64,000 bases of DNA, taken from the NCBI RefSeq assembly GCF_027943255.1, contig NC_072895.1, positions 83,020,001 to 83,084,000 on the forward strand. The letters are read 5' to 3'. The position numbers and the translations under genes were made by a program. Shown one piece after another: positions 10,123 to 21,800 of this stretch; position 1 is the first letter of the stretch, and each line of letters begins with the position of its first letter. Origin of the DNA: Anastrepha obliqua. Its lineage: Eukaryota > Arthropoda > Insecta > Diptera > Tephritidae. The notes beneath the pieces are model-generated. The model saw nothing but the letters and a program-made list of their open reading frames with translations. It was not told where the DNA came from and did no database searches.

Positions 10123-11084
10123 TGAAACCTGTCTTTAAGAGCTGCAATAGTCTGAGGCTTGTTGACATAAACCCGTGACTTCAAAAAGCCCCACAAAAAG
10201 AAGTCTGGAGCGGTCAAATCAGGCGATCTTGCTGGCCAGCGCAAATCGCCAAAACGGGAGATTAGGTGCCCGGGAAATGCATCCTTCAGCATATCGGTTG
10301 TGGCACGTGCAGTGTGTGCCGTTGCACCGTCCTGTTGGAACCACATGTTTTCCAATCCCAATTCATCAAGTTGCGGCAAAAAGAACTCGTTGATAATTGC
10401 TCTGTAGCGCTCAACATTCACAGTAACCGTTTGGCACGCGACGACTTCGAAGAAAAAAGGTCCGATGACTCCTCCAGCGAAAACAGCATACCATACAGTG
10501 ACTTTGAGCGGGTGTAATTGCTCTTCGTGGGTTACATGTGGATTTTCAGTGCCCCAAAAGCGTAAATTTTGCTTTTTTACGTACCCGCTAAGATGGAAAT
10601 GGGCCTGATCACTCATGATTATTTTTGATGAAAAATCATCTTCCTCTTGGTGGTGATTAAGGATGGCTTGAGCGTATGTTAGACGCAATTGGCGGTCAGC
10701 AGCTAACAGCTGATGCACCGTCTGGACTTTGTACGGAAACATCTTCAAATCTTGTACCAAAATTCGCTGTAATGACCGTCGACTGATACCCATTTGCGTG
10801 GCACGTCGTCTGGTCGATGTCGACGGCGCTTCCATGACATCCTCGGCTACAGCAGCAATATTCTCTGCAGAACGGCAACTCCAGGGTCTGCCACGCCTGG
10901 CAGCATCTCGTGTTGTGCCAGTCTCTTCGAGGCGAGCGGCTAAACGTCGCAGTGTTTCACCAATAGGCGTTGGACGGCGAGGAAATCTGCGACGAAATTC
11001 ACGTTGTGCCAAAGTCACAGACCGATTATTGGTCAAATAAATAGTCAGCAATATTCCACGTTCTGGAGCAGTGTAGCGTAACAT
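10116..11084 (-). CDS. DD41D (rosa-like) mariner transposase, 3'-truncated
   Basis: A 322-residue uninterrupted frame. The N-terminal third has two helix-turn-helix regions joined by the basic RRGRPWSCRSAENIA linker. The catalytic domain follows: SDQAHFHLSGYV holds the first Asp (usually SDEAHF), MWFQQDGATAHT the second, and SPDLTAPDFFLWG the third. Forty-one residues separate the second and third Asp, which defines DD41D. The protein should continue for several dozen residues past KPQTIAALKDRF, but the frame runs into the SINE tail at 10116-10122 and stops. It is unusually GC-rich and CpG-rich for this window. Upstream DNA (11085-11215) resembles a mariner leader, but no matching 3' terminal repeat exists, so it is unlikely to be mobile. 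Confidence 0.85.
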   Translation of the reverse strand: MLRYTAPERGILLTIYLTNNRSVTLAQREFRRRFPRRPTPIGETLRRLAARLEETGTTRDAARRGRPWSCRSAENIAAVAEDVMEAPSTSTRRRATQMGISRRSLQRILVQDLKMFPYKVQTVHQLLAADRQLRLTYAQAILNHHQEEDDFSSKIIMSDQAHFHLSGYVKKQNLRFWGTENPHVTHEEQLHPLKVTVWYAVFAGGVIGPFFFEVVACQTVTVNVERYRAIINEFFLPQLDELGLENMWFQQDGATAHTARATTDMLKDAFPGHLISRFGDLRWPARSPDLTAPDFFLWGFLKSRVYVNKPQTIAALKDRFHI

Positions 11085-12583
11085 TGTTTATTAACGTGTA
11101 TTTCGCATGTGTTTACTACACAAATGTCAAAACAGAACTGACATTAGGGGCCAATCGCAAAATTTATAGCATTTTCTTATAGGAGGATTACTTTAGCGCC
11201 ACCTGTTAGTAAAACAATAAAACAATTAATTATATATATTAATTTAAGTTTTAGTTTCATTCCTAAACCCGCCGTGTGGTCTACTTTATTGTAAAAGGAT
11301 AAAATGTTGTTTTTTATTAAACTTTACTTATTTATTTCTTTTGAGTTTTTTTATTTTGAATTTTGTAATTTCCCAAAGTAATGTATTATAAAAGGCTAAG
11401 AAGAAAGACGAAGAATAAATCTTTATAGTAAGCGCATGAGCACAGAATTATAATCACATGTATTTATTTTTCAAACTTTCTGCTATTAGTGTATTGGGCT
11501 TTCCCCACTTTACAACTCGAATACTTAGTGTAGTTGACGTTACGTTACGTATTCTTTTTTATTATTTCAAGTTAAGAAATATGTTAAAAATATTCGCACT
11601 TTCATAAAAAATAAAATAAAATATATGTATGCATACTTTCATAAAAAAATATATATATATTTGTCACTATTCATGCTATCAATCAATATTAAATAATTCA
11701 ACGTAAATAAATAAGTCATTTAAAGAACTAAAATATATGTGAACTTAGATGCATCTCAACTTAAACATCCGGCCCAAGTTCTCTTATGGGAAAAGAGACT
11801 ACTCACATTGACTGGAAAATGGAATATTAAAAGTCAAAGAGAAATGCAAAGCACAGCGAACGAAAAATGAGAAAATGAGAGTAGTGAGAGGTTTGCGAAG
11901 AGCTTTTATATTCTCAGTTGCTCAACAAGTTTCATGCTTAAAATTTATAGCAGATAAATCTAAGGCAGATAATCCATTTTGAATGTAACGTACAGCCCAC
12001 CCTAATATCTGATAATTGAAAATTTGCAATTTAAGTGTGGAATTTAACGATGCACACAAAAAAGAAGCCATGGCTGCTGAGGCCTTCAGCGTAGTCAATT
12101 ATTGAAGCTAATATTCTAATTATTCACATAAACTTATATTTAAAAAAGTTGGCATACATAAACCGGTAACTTAAAAGTGAACTAAGTACAGCGAATAATT
12201 AAAACTAGGTATTACAAATATTTGATATAGAAGTTTATTTATTTTAAGAAGCTTTCTTATTTGAGCGGGTTTTTAAAAGAAACATCAGAGAGTATATTCA
12301 ATGGATTTTTATTTTGAAAAAACCTGGCGGCCCCATGGTATGCTCGCACGAATTGTTGGCGTCAACTGGAGGTCAGCTGCAGCATTAGCCATGAGGGCCA
12401 GGGGTTGTGAGAAGAATCTGAATTGTAAGCGGTGGACAAAAATAAACTGACTGCATTTGTTTGCATTTCGCTCTTGATATCTTTTTTATGTAAAATGTAT
12501 GATATGTCTGAATGTAAATAAAAAATGTTCAGCGTCCAATTTTGAATTTGATGTAATATGAGAAGTAATTTATAGTTGCAAAA
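11085..12583. other. AT-rich stretch without a supported gene
   Basis: The first 130 bp are probably the 5' end of the DD41D element. The rest has poly-A/T and TATATG runs and only short frames. Confidence 0.35.
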
Positions 12584-13784
12584 CAAGAATGCTAGAAAGA
12601 AGATTGCGTCCATCAGAGAGTACGTGACGTCACTTTTTTTTTGAGTAGTGCAGTATTGCCAACCATTTGCTCTTCGCAATAAATTCAGTACTTTTTTATA
12701 CCGAAAATGCGAAAATTTTGAAATTTCGTGTTTCTTTCTTTTTTTTTAATTTAAAGCTATCGAAACTTTAAGTTAAGTTAAAAAAATTGTATTATTATGC
12801 AAAAGAAGGTTAAAAAAGGACACTCTGAGAAGATTTTAGTGCTGATGAAAATTAGTTGGTTCTTATAAAATTTGATATTTTGTAAGTGTGAATTTAATTT
12901 TTTCCTCCTTTTAAGGTTATGCAAGAATATTAAATGTCCCTCTCTCAACTCTTCTTAAGATTGAAAACATTTTTACACATTTTAAAAGGCGTTTCAGTTT
13001 ACTGAATGCGGATTAAAACCATAGAGGTGTAATCGATTCTTACGGCCATCAATCCTTAGTAGGACATAGGGCAACAAGAGATGTATTTATTGTAAAAATA
13101 AGCCACAAAATACCAGAAAATACTAAAGAAACCATACTGACATTTTTACAAAAAGAGTACCTTATCTAGTTACATAACCTCAAATTTTGGAAATAAGTTG
13201 TTCCCTTGAGAAAATAGTCTCGCTTAACAAAAAAAACTCATAAATTAAATTGTACATAAGCATAATACATTTATTTAAAAAAAAACGCACATTCCAAAGA
13301 CAATTTGTCGCGCATACAAAGTTCTTTAAATGATTCAATAAAAATTTGGTGTTTTATTTTCTTTAAATGGGCATTATAGTGCGTTTTTATATCCAAAGTT
13401 GGGCAACACTGCAGTAGCGAGAGAGAGATTTGACTGCCGAAAGCAGAAGAACACCAATAACACCTGCAATCGCGGGCAATGCCACCAGATGTTAAAAAAA
13501 AACTACAGCTAAATAAAACTGAATGAATTATTTAAATAATTATTAAAAAATGTATATTTTACAAAATTTTAAACATTACATTTTAATTAGAACAGGCTAG
13601 AAAAATGTCATGAAGAAAGAACTAAAACTCCGAGACTAAATAACAAAATAAAAATGCTAAATCAAGTTAGGAAAATGATAATCTGGCCATGTTGCAGCTA
13701 AAATCACGTGACTAGTTGTCAAATTCGCTGAGAGCAAAGTAACGGGACCACGATAGGCGCCATCTCATTATTCTTTCCATCATG
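12584..13784 (+). mobile_element. Unclassified 1.2-kb repeat, copy 1, with 9-bp TSD
   Basis: Collinear with 26128-27232. Landmarks shared in both: GAGTACGTGACGTCAC near the left end, GGACATAGGGCA in the middle, the GCAACACTGCAGTAGCGAGA block, and GGGACCACGATAGGCGCCAT near the right end. GTTGCAAAA is duplicated exactly at 12575-12583 and 13785-13793. The right end, read in reverse, begins CATGATGGAAAGAA and pairs with the left CAAGAATG(A/C)T(G/A)GAAAGAAG, giving a short imperfect inverted repeat. No coding capacity. It is best viewed as a non-autonomous DNA element with an 8-9 bp target. Confidence 0.75.
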
Positions 13785-13808
13785 GTTGCAAAAGTTTCGT
13801 AATCCAAA

Positions 13809-14170
13809 AAACCAAAATGTTGAGAAAAACAATTTCGAAGTTTTGAATCCGTATTTTTTTTATTTTTATAGCCACATTCTTTAATGCTGGAATAATTTAA
13901 TGACGATTTCAATTAGATTCATTACATAAAAATATATAAATGTTGATAAATAAAAAAACCCAAAATATTGAGAAAAACAGTGCGAAAATTTTAAACTCGT
14001 GGGCCTCTAAAAAAATATTTTTATCTGGAGAGGCTTATATAATATATTATATAAATATTTTTTTAAATTTTATATTATAAAAATATTTTTTATTTTTATT
14101 TTTATCTAGAGAGGCTTACGAATTTAAAACTTTGAAAGTGTTTTTCTCAATATTAAAGTTTTTTTTTTTT
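13809..14170. repeat. Foldback sequence with three related arms
   Basis: A TTGAGAAAAACA...TTTTGAA...CG phrase occurs directly at about 13809-13855 and 13959-14030, and in reverse complement at about 14100-14165 (AGAGAGGCTTACG... AGTGTTTTTCTCAATATT). The last two arms can pair over about 60 bp around an AT-rich loop. No gene. Confidence 0.65.
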
Positions 14171-14710
14171 TTTACCCCAGGCAAGCTTTCAAATTTACAA
14201 ATCGCGCCACTGGATCATCCCCCAAATCCTCAAGCTCCCACTACCAAATCTAAGGACTGATACTTCTGAAACACAACATTTCTTCCAACGGGTTCTTTTT
14301 ACGAAATTGTGTGTCTTTAATTGCTTTTTTTTACAGTTTATCTAGAGATAGCTTAACTTCCCCTCCTCTTTAATTCTTCTTCTATAATTCAACTTTTCTT
14401 ATATGCTTTGTTGCTATTTTATTTCATGTTCTCTTGTCCAGCAGAACGGCTGAATCTCTTTCTATTATACCTTATCGAATATAATAATTTCGGTGGAAAA
14501 ATGTTTCAAGTACAAGTGATATGAGCCACCCCATTGCTCACGTATTAGGCTTAGAAAATTTTGAAATAGTTGGAAAGTTCCTTTTGAAAAAAACCCTTTT
14601 CAATGCCATGCAAAACACACAAAACAAATGGCGAATCCAATGCGGCGTACGAATTTTTAAAACTCATCGAATTAACTTCAAACTCTTTACTCGAAAGTTC
14701 TTAGGATCGC
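14171..14710. other. No gene seen
   Basis: Unremarkable AT-rich DNA that ends at the SINE target site. A short frame at 14521-14757 runs into the SINE and has no recognisable domain. Confidence 0.35.
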
Positions 14711-14724
14711 TAAATACAAATATG

Positions 14725-15048
14725 TCGGCCACCGTAGCCGAATGGGTTGGTGCGTGATTACCATTCGGAATTCACAGAGAGAACGTTGGTTCCAGTCTCG
14801 GTGAAACACCAAAATTAATAAAAACATTTTTCTAATAGCGGTCGCCCCTCGGCAGGCAATGGCAAACCTCCGAGTGTATTTCTGCCATGAAAAAGCTCCT
14901 CATAAAAATAGCTTCGGAGTCGGTTTGAAACTGTAGGTGCCACCATTTGTGGAACAACATAGAGACGCACACCACAAATAGGAGAAGGAGCTCGGCCAAA
15001 CACCCAAAGGGTGTACGCGCCAATTATATATATATATATGTAGATATA
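14725..15048 (+). mobile_element. tRNA-derived SINE with 14-bp TSD
   Basis: The head is tRNA-like: an A-box-like TAGCCGAATGGGTTGG and a B-box-like stretch near 14790 (diverged in this copy, clearer as GGTTCGAATCTC in the 34480 copy). The body shares the GGCAGGCAATGGCAAACCTC and CTCCGAGTGTATTTCTGCC blocks with the other copies. It ends GCGCCAATTATATATATA. The exact duplication TAAATACAAATATG flanks it (14711-14724 and 15049-15062), so it moved by target-primed reverse transcription. It has no protein and depends on LINE machinery. Confidence 0.92.
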
Positions 15049-15229
15049 TAAATACAAATATGGAATAAGATTTTTAGAATGCAAAATAAAAAATCTAACT
15101 CGCTATTCGTGAGTTTTATGATCAATTAACATGAGATTATAACACAATTTTTGCCCTAAGAAAAATTGGGCAGAAAAAGAATTTCTTCTTCTGAAATGAT
15201 ATATTTATTGTTAAGTGGCTAAATATATA

Positions 15230-16140
15230 CAGGGTAGTCCTTGACGTTGGCAGCTCTTTCCTGCTGGAAATCGTGACTGAAAGTCAGTATCATACTTCGA
15301 AAGAAAATGTTGTATAGCCAAAACAATTCATTGAAAAGAAATTTTGGCCAAAATAAAGCATCCACCCCACCTGCTATAAGTTAGTGCAAACATTTCGTGA
15401 GACTGACATGCTAGTGGACATTACTCAGAGTCCCCATGGTCCCATGGTCGTACGGTGCGCATCGACGAGCCAAGAGTCCTGGAACATCGATTCGTCATCG
15501 ACCTCTACAATTCAATATTTTACGCAACAGCCTAATGCGAATTTTGACCGAAGACCTCGAGTTATCGCTTACAAGGTCCAATTGACTCAGCAATCAAAGG
15601 CATATAACCGTCCGCCTCGTTCTTGCTTCTCAGTTTGCGTTTTAGAGCACCCCGAAATGGACAACGATTTCATCGAAAAATTATCTTTTTCAACGAAAGA
15701 CATTTTCATCTCGACGGCTATGCTAACAAGCAAAACTTGCATATCTAGGGATTGGAAAACCCGCATTTTATGATCGAGTGGTGAATGTCTCCACAGTCTG
15801 GTGCGCATTTAGACGAGGGGGCATCGGTGACCCTTTTTTTCTTTTTTCTTTTAAACGCCGCGAGAAACACCAAGTGGGTCAACTGTGAGCGCTACTGGCA
15901 CATGATACACGATTTTTTGTGACCAGATTTTAAATTTTCTTGGACGATCTTTGCTTTCAGTAGACTGGCGCGCTATGACACAACCGATCTTTTGAGTGCC
16001 AAGTTCGAAAATTGTTTTATCGGCCGTCTCGAAGATGTGAATTGGCCACCTCGGAACTGCGATTTGACTTTTATTTGTGAAGTGCGGTTAAAGACAATTC
16101 CCTTAAAGTAAATATTGAGCACGCCAGAAATCTTTAATAT
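15230..16140 (+). pseudogene. Decayed DD41D mariner transposase
   Basis: Translated pieces in shifting frames follow the DD41D order: VQLTQQSKAYNRPPRSC, then the equivalent of the SDEAHFHLDGYANKQNL segment around 15660-15740, a WCAFRRGGI segment near 15800, and NWPPRNCDLTF near 16040-16075. Several frameshifts and stops separate them. The left boundary may be the CAGGGTAGTCC at 15231. It lies directly upstream of the mariner at 16225. Confidence 0.65.
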
Positions 16141-16224
16141 GTTCTTGAAAACTGAATTAATAGAATGTGAAGCCAGCCGAGGCAGCCATATTAATGCAAT
16201 CGTGGTCCATAAATAATAGGTATA

Positions 16225-17504
16225 TTAATTAGTTCGTGCGGTTTTACAACAGATGGCGTAACTTGATTATTATTCCATCGTTATTATTCCATCGATCCAC
16301 ATTTCCAAACATTCATTGGAGAGCTACTGTCGTAAGGCACAAACGTCAGTATAAGTTTTTTATTTGAAGCGTAAACAACAATATTTTTACCACACTTGAA
16401 AATGTCGAATTTCGTGCCAAATAATGTGTTTTTGCGGGGAATTCTTCTTCATTATTTTAATATGAAGAAAAAAGCAGCCGAAAGTCATCGTATCTTGGTG
16501 GAAGTTTATGGTGAGCATGCTCTAGCTTAGCGAACGTGCCAGAAGTGGTTTGCACGCTTTAAAAGTGGTGATTTTGGCTTGGAAGACGAAGAACGCGAGG
16601 GTGCGCCGCCAAAGTTCATGGATACCGAATTGGAGGAATTGCTCGATCAAGATCCGGCTCAAACGCAAGAAGAGGTTGCAAAAACTTTGGGAGTTGATCA
16701 ATCAACCATTTCCAAACGTTTAAAAGCCATGGGAATGATCCGAAAGGTAGGCCATTGGGTGCCGTATGAATTGAAGCCAAGAGACGTTGAACGCCGTTTT
16801 ATGGCATGCGAACAACTGCTTCAACGGCACAAAAGAAAGGGTTTTTGCATCGAATTGTGACTGGCGATGAAAAGTGGGTCCATTACGACAATCCAAAACG
16901 TCGGGCAACGTATGGATACCCTGTCCATGCTTCAACATCGACGTCGGGGCAGAATATTCATGGCCTGAAGGTTATGCTGTGTATCTGGTGGGACCAGCTG
17001 GGTGTTGTGTATTATGAGCTACTGAAACCGAACGAAACGATTACGGGGGATGTCTACCGACGACAATTGATGCGTTTGAGCCGAGCACTGCGAGAAAAAC
17101 GGCCGCAATACGCCGATAGACACGACAAAGTTATTTTGCAACATGACAATGCTCGGCCACATGTTGCACAAGTGGTCAAAACATACTTAGAAACGCTCAA
17201 ATGGGATGTCCTACCCCACCCGCCGTATAGTCCAGACCTTGCGCCATCCGATTACTATCTCTTCCGATCGATGCAACATGGCCTGGCTGACCAGCACTTC
17301 CGTAATTACGATGAAGTCAAAAAATGGATCGATTCGTGGATTGCGGCAAAACCGACCGAATTTTTCACAAAGGGAATCCGTGGATTGCCAGAAAGATGGG
17401 AAAAAGTAGTAGTAAGCGATGGACAATACTTTGAATATTAAATTTGTAACCATTTTACGTCAATAAAGTTTCAAATTTCGAAAAAAACCGCACGAACTTA
17501 TTCA
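16225..17504 (+). mobile_element. DD34D mariner, 1280 bp, TIR and TA bounded
   Basis: The ends share AGTTCGTGCGGTTTT in inverted orientation (16230-16244 and 17485-17499) within a 28-bp imperfect terminal repeat. TA flanks both ends (16223-16224 and 17505-17506). The length is normal for mariner. It belongs to the same subfamily as the element at 44005-45248, judged by the shared KKKAAESHR and ELKPRDVERR segments. Confidence 0.85.
16402..17441 (+). pseudogene. Mariner transposase pseudogene (one stop, one frameshift)
   Basis: The frame starts at ATG 16402 (MSNFVPNNVFLRG) and would encode about 346 residues. A TAG at 16528-16530 interrupts the N-terminal helix-turn-helix. The frame shifts near 16840, between the RKGF and LHRIVTGDEKW segments. 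All three catalytic positions survive: VTGDEKW, LQHDNARPH and SPDLAPSDYYLF, with 34 residues between the last two Asp. The C-terminus GQYFEY is intact up to the stop at 17439. Only these two lesions separate it from an open frame, so it is a fairly recent loss. Confidence 0.85.
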
Positions 17505-17559
17505 TAGTCCTAGTCCATAGTAAAACCGGGAGGGATATTCAAGGATAGCAACTCTGAAA

Positions 17560-18215
17560 TGATGAGGTTTTTTATCAAGGGATAAGTATTACTAACAAAA
17601 TTCTTAGCATTTAATGTACCATCCTCTTCTATTTAATACTCACATTTCCATAATTTGCATTTTTTTTAAATGTATACTATTTTGTTTTTGAACATTTAAA
17701 GTCCTATAGAAAAAAACTTAGGCATTCTGTGAAAAATTTAAGAACGCAGATTTACTATATTTGACCTGTGGTTTCGCGTATGTCTCCATTTTCAGGTATC
17801 CGACAAAACAATAATGAAATTATAAAGCATGCAGCTGCTTGCAGGGAAGCCCCCCTAATCCGTATACAACCAGAGGCAAAGAAGGTAGAGAACTGAATTT
17901 GAGTTGGTGTTAGGGCGCGCAAAAATCCACATAACATATATTTTAAGGAATTTGAATGAAAAGCGTAAAGGATATTCAAGTGTAAAGGGCATTTTGAGGT
18001 GTTGTTCTAGAGGATACCTATGAAAAAAATTCTTAGTATTTTATGAACTATCCTATTCCATTTGACACTTATATTTCCATTACTAGCACAATTTTAGATT
18101 TATACGATTTTTTTTTTTGGAACCACGTCAAACTTATTGCAAATTTGAAGGTCCTTTAAAAAAAATCACAGATTTGTGAAAAAACTAAAAACGCAATTTT
18201 GTTTTATTTATACTC
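17560..18215. repeat. Two direct copies of a roughly 200-bp AT-rich unit
   Basis: The stretch AAATTCTTAGCATTTAATG...CATTTCCAT at 17599-17655 recurs as AAATTCTTAGTATTTTATG...ATTTCCAT at 18028-18080. Both are followed by a T-run, an ACATTTAAAG/AATTTGAAGGTCCT phrase and an AACGCA phrase. The copies lie about 430 bp apart. No coding capacity. Confidence 0.55.
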
Positions 18216-18599
18216 CAGTTGTGCGCGTTTATCAATGTCCTTATGTGCGATTTAGGTTGCTTTAGAGTAAGGGTGAGCTTCTCATGCAAATCGGGGTGGT
18301 GATGCCTAATTTTCTGTTTATAAAAATAATAAAATATTGTAAAAAATTATAAGAATTTATTTTATGTCTTGAAACCGCAGTTTTGCCATTTTCGCCATGG
18401 AAAAAATATCTTTATGTTGACGCTCAGATATGGCGACAGCTTTAATATCGGGCGTTTTCATAAGATTTTGAGAATTCAAAATGAGAACAAAACAGAAATA
18501 TTTTTGGAATAATTTTTTTTGTTTTTAATTTAATCAGGTAGATAATTTAATCGCATTTATTTTTTTAATATTATTTGTTAAAGTTAGTTATATGGCCCT
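18216..18599. other. No gene seen
   Basis: AT-rich filler between the direct repeats and the next transposase fragment. Confidence 0.35.
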
Positions 18600-18905
18600 T
18601 TCAAACAGTCCAATTTTAATTGTGGCTCGAATATTGCAATACATTGATTGTTAAGCGCGCTGTATGGCAAGTTACACCGCCTTAATCGAATCAAATTTCG
18701 TCGTTGTTTAACTTTTCGGAAACAAAAATTCAGTCAGTTTGGCTCGATAGCGCTCATCATTCACCGTAGCGGCGGCTATTCCTTTATATCGAAAGAAATA
18801 AAGGCAAATGTTACCGCCAGCGTGTAAACCGCTCGTAATGTGGATGAAGTGGTTTATGAACTTCGCGAACAGAATAATTTTTTTTTTAATAACTTTCCAC
18901 AATTT
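18600..18905 (-). pseudogene. DD41D mariner fragment
   Basis: A minus-strand frame at 18708-18902 contains HAGGNICLYFFRYKGIAAATV followed by NDERYRAKLTEFLFP. This is the strand and helix block between the first and second catalytic Asp of DD41D transposases. Nothing upstream or downstream of that block is preserved. Confidence 0.55.
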
Positions 18906-18991
18906 GCAACCGTTAAATGATTAATTATGACTTGCCAAACCTTAGTGAACAGGAATGTTAACACAATTTGCCATTTTCAGCTGTTAAACCA

Positions 18992-19014
18992 TGTTGTTGT
19001 TGTTGTTGTTGTTG
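18992..19014. repeat. TTG microsatellite
   Basis: Seven or more uninterrupted TTG triplets. Confidence 0.8.
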
Positions 19015-19029
19015 GCAAAAATTCATGTT

Positions 19030-19500
19030 GTAAAATACCGTTGTAATCCGTAAAACCCGTAAGCGTCGCTTTCTCTTTTGACTGAAATTACCTGGTTTTT
19101 GGTCTTAGTTCGTTCGGAGCTCTCCGCTCACGCGTCTGACGTCTGGAGTGCGTATCATACTTATAAACCTACGTCTCGTCTCCAGGAATAATGAAGTTTG
19201 GGTCAGATACAGCTTTGGAAATCACGTATTTGGTGATATCAACACGGCCCCTTTTTTGCATAAAATCCCATCCCATTAAGGAAAATGGCTTGAACGGATT
19301 CATAAGTATGTTCAGGTCCTTTTATGCTTACTTTGCGGTTATTGATCAACTTTTCTTTCACTTTATTGATGTTCTCATCGGTTTTCGATGTCGACGTCTT
19401 GTCGTTACGTTCGTTATTCTCGATGGACTCACAATCTCTCATCACTCTGCTCTCACATGACTTCACTATTAACGACATAATAGTTTTGCTGTTCAGTCAT
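19030..19500 (-). pseudogene. DD34D mariner fragment, middle part
   Basis: Minus-strand translation gives TSTSKTDENINKVKEKLINN (second helix-turn-helix region), a LNGMGFYAKK segment and, in another frame, DPNFIIPGDET followed by a stop and VYKYD, the first catalytic Asp block. The rest of the element is lost. Confidence 0.5.
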
Positions 19501-19884
19501 CTTTTTATGAAAACAAAATTGGTTGTTTAGCGCCCATAACGAGCAGTTGGTAAAATTCAAACAAAAAATTTTAATTCAAATTTATTAAAAATATTAAATT
19601 TTTTATAAGAATATTTTTCGACATTTTCAAACTAACTTCATTTATTTGTTTACATAATAAGTTTCTGTTTGCTGTCACAAAATACTAAGACTCGAATAAA
19701 TTTCTGCTGTAATATTTAAGTATAAAATCAATTAAAATATTTCTTCACAAATAAATCGTCAAAAAACTAAAATTAACACAAATGAATGGGTCTAGTGGTG
19801 AACGAAGACGAAACCAACTATTTCTTGTCGTCAAACAAACAGTCGGCGCGCTCGCGTATCGGCACCGACGTCACTGTTGACAGT
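19501..19884. other. No gene seen
   Basis: AT-rich DNA between two transposon fragments, with no supported feature. Confidence 0.35.
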
Positions 19885-20335
19885 TCGAGGTTGTAAAAGA
19901 CTTAGTTTATCAAGGAAGCAGAATTAACACTGGCAATAATGACAACCTTGAAATCCAACGGGGAATCGCTCTTGCTACTTTGGACTCAAAAATAAGCTGT
20001 AGAGTTAAGTTACTTTGGACTCGATGAACGAAACTAACTCTTTAGAAAGCTCTCATCCTGTCCGTCCTATCTATGGCACTGAAGCTTGGACGATGATAAC
20101 ATCCGATGAGGCGACCATTGAAGTGTTTGAGAGAAAGATTCTGCGAAAGTTTTTTGGACCTTTGCACGTTGGTAACGGCGAGTATCGTAGGCGATCGGGG
20201 AGTGAGCTATATGAGCTTTACGACGACATAGACATAGTGCAGCGAAGGACTTGGCTTCACTTGGTGTGCCCAACTGGCGCTGGTTAGAATGAGAAAGAAG
20301 CGGTTATTGCGCTGGTTAAGAAAAAGAAGAACATA
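19885..20335 (+). pseudogene. 3' fragment of an RTE-like LINE
   Basis: Collinear with the C-terminal third of the minus-strand LINE at 38457-40935. Shared blocks: VKDLVYQGSRINTGNN at the 5' break, EVFERKILRKFFGPLHVGN, GEYRRRSGSELYELYDDIDIVQR and the final LVCPTGAG, close to CCAACTGGCGC at the LINE end. It ends in an AAGAAAAAGAAGAA tail. It is a 5'-truncated insertion with several frameshifts. Confidence 0.75.
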
Positions 20336-20467
20336 AATGCATTCGTGACAATATTGCAACCATGCAAACTATCAAAATCGATCAATTACAAGTAAAAAAT
20401 CGAAAAGTTTGTTTTGGGTGACCCACTTCGGAAAACTTGATCCATATGTAACTCTCTTCAAGTACTA

Positions 20468-21800
20468 CTGTGGGCAAAAAGTAAGGTGAATTTAATTGTC
20501 AAACTTCGCGGGATTAAAATTTCGCTCTAGTTATTATTTTCATGAGTTGGCAGTACTGTTAATAACATCTGGGCCAACTTTCATGTGAATGTCATTATAA
20601 GTAATATATTTACGCTTGTGTTTACCAAACAACCAAGAGTGCATTTTTCGATTTTTACAATGTCTGATTTGATTGAGCAGAGAAGTGCCATCAAATTTTG
20701 TTTGCGGAATGAAATTTCGGCTGCGGAAACGTTTAACACGTTGCAGAAGGCATTTGGTGATTCGAACATGTCGCAGAAAAATGTTTATAAGTGGTACAAA
20801 GACTTCAAAGAGGGTCGAGAACGTGTTGATGACTTGGAGCGCTCCGGACGACCATCGACGTCAACATATGACCAACACGTCAATAAAGTGAAGGAGTTAG
20901 TGCTCAAAAATCGTCGGTTGACTGTTAAAGACCTTACTGATTTGATCGGAATATCAGAAGGATCTGTGAAAACCATTTTGAAAGACCATTTGGGCCTACG
21001 AAAAGCCAAATCTCGTTTGGTACCGAAAACTCTCAATTTCTTGGAAAAAAGTCGTCGCGTTGATGTGTGTGAAACAATGCTTTCAGACTATCAGGATAAG
21101 CTCAAATGCATCGTTACGGGAGATGAGACTTGGATTTATGCTTACGACCCTGAAACAACCGACCAATCAAGCGAATATCGTGCTAAAGGCGAGGCCAGAC
21201 CGAAAAGAGCACGTCAAAGTCGTTCAAAAATAAAGGTCATGATGGCAGTTTTTTTCGATTTTCGTGGTGTGGAGCACTATGAATTCCTTCCACCTGGCCA
21301 AACTGTTAATAAGGAATATTATTTGAGCGTTATTCGTCGTTTACGTGAAGCAAATCGTCCAAAAAGACCAGAATTATGGGCCAACAACTCTCGGTTTTTG
21401 CATCACGATAATGCACCGTCTCACACTGCACTCGTTCTTCGTGACCATTTCGCCAAAAATTCCACGCATATCGTTCCGCAACCACCGTATTCGCCTGATT
21501 TGGCTCCGTGTGACTTCTGGCTATTCCCAAAACGCCACTCCGGGGAACCCCAAAGACCACTCCGGGGAACGCGTTTCGAGTCGATTGAGGAGGTAAAAGC
21601 TGAATCGACGAAGGTGCTGATGGCTATACCGAAAATGGACTATTTGGCAAGTTTCGGGGATTGGAAAAATCATTGGCATAAGTGTATTTCATCAAGAGGG
21701 GATTATTTTGAAGGGGATGAAATTGATTTACAAAAATACCTAAATAAAGATTTTTCATTTTACAACCAAATTCACCTTCCTTTTTATTTATTTCTATTTT
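20468..21800 (+). mobile_element. DD34D mariner with long open transposase
   Basis: The left end has AAAAAGTAAGGTGAATTTAA (20477-20496). The right end has the complementary AAATTCACCTTCCTTTTT (21768-21785). The flanking TA cannot be placed to the base because the outermost positions have diverged, so the limits are approximate. Confidence 0.7.

Noticed and set aside
14727..14810. tRNA gene, from tRNA-like A and B boxes (also at 34497 and 50888)
   Set aside because: There is no closing acceptor stem, the head is repeated in several dispersed copies with the same body, and target duplications show these are SINEs.
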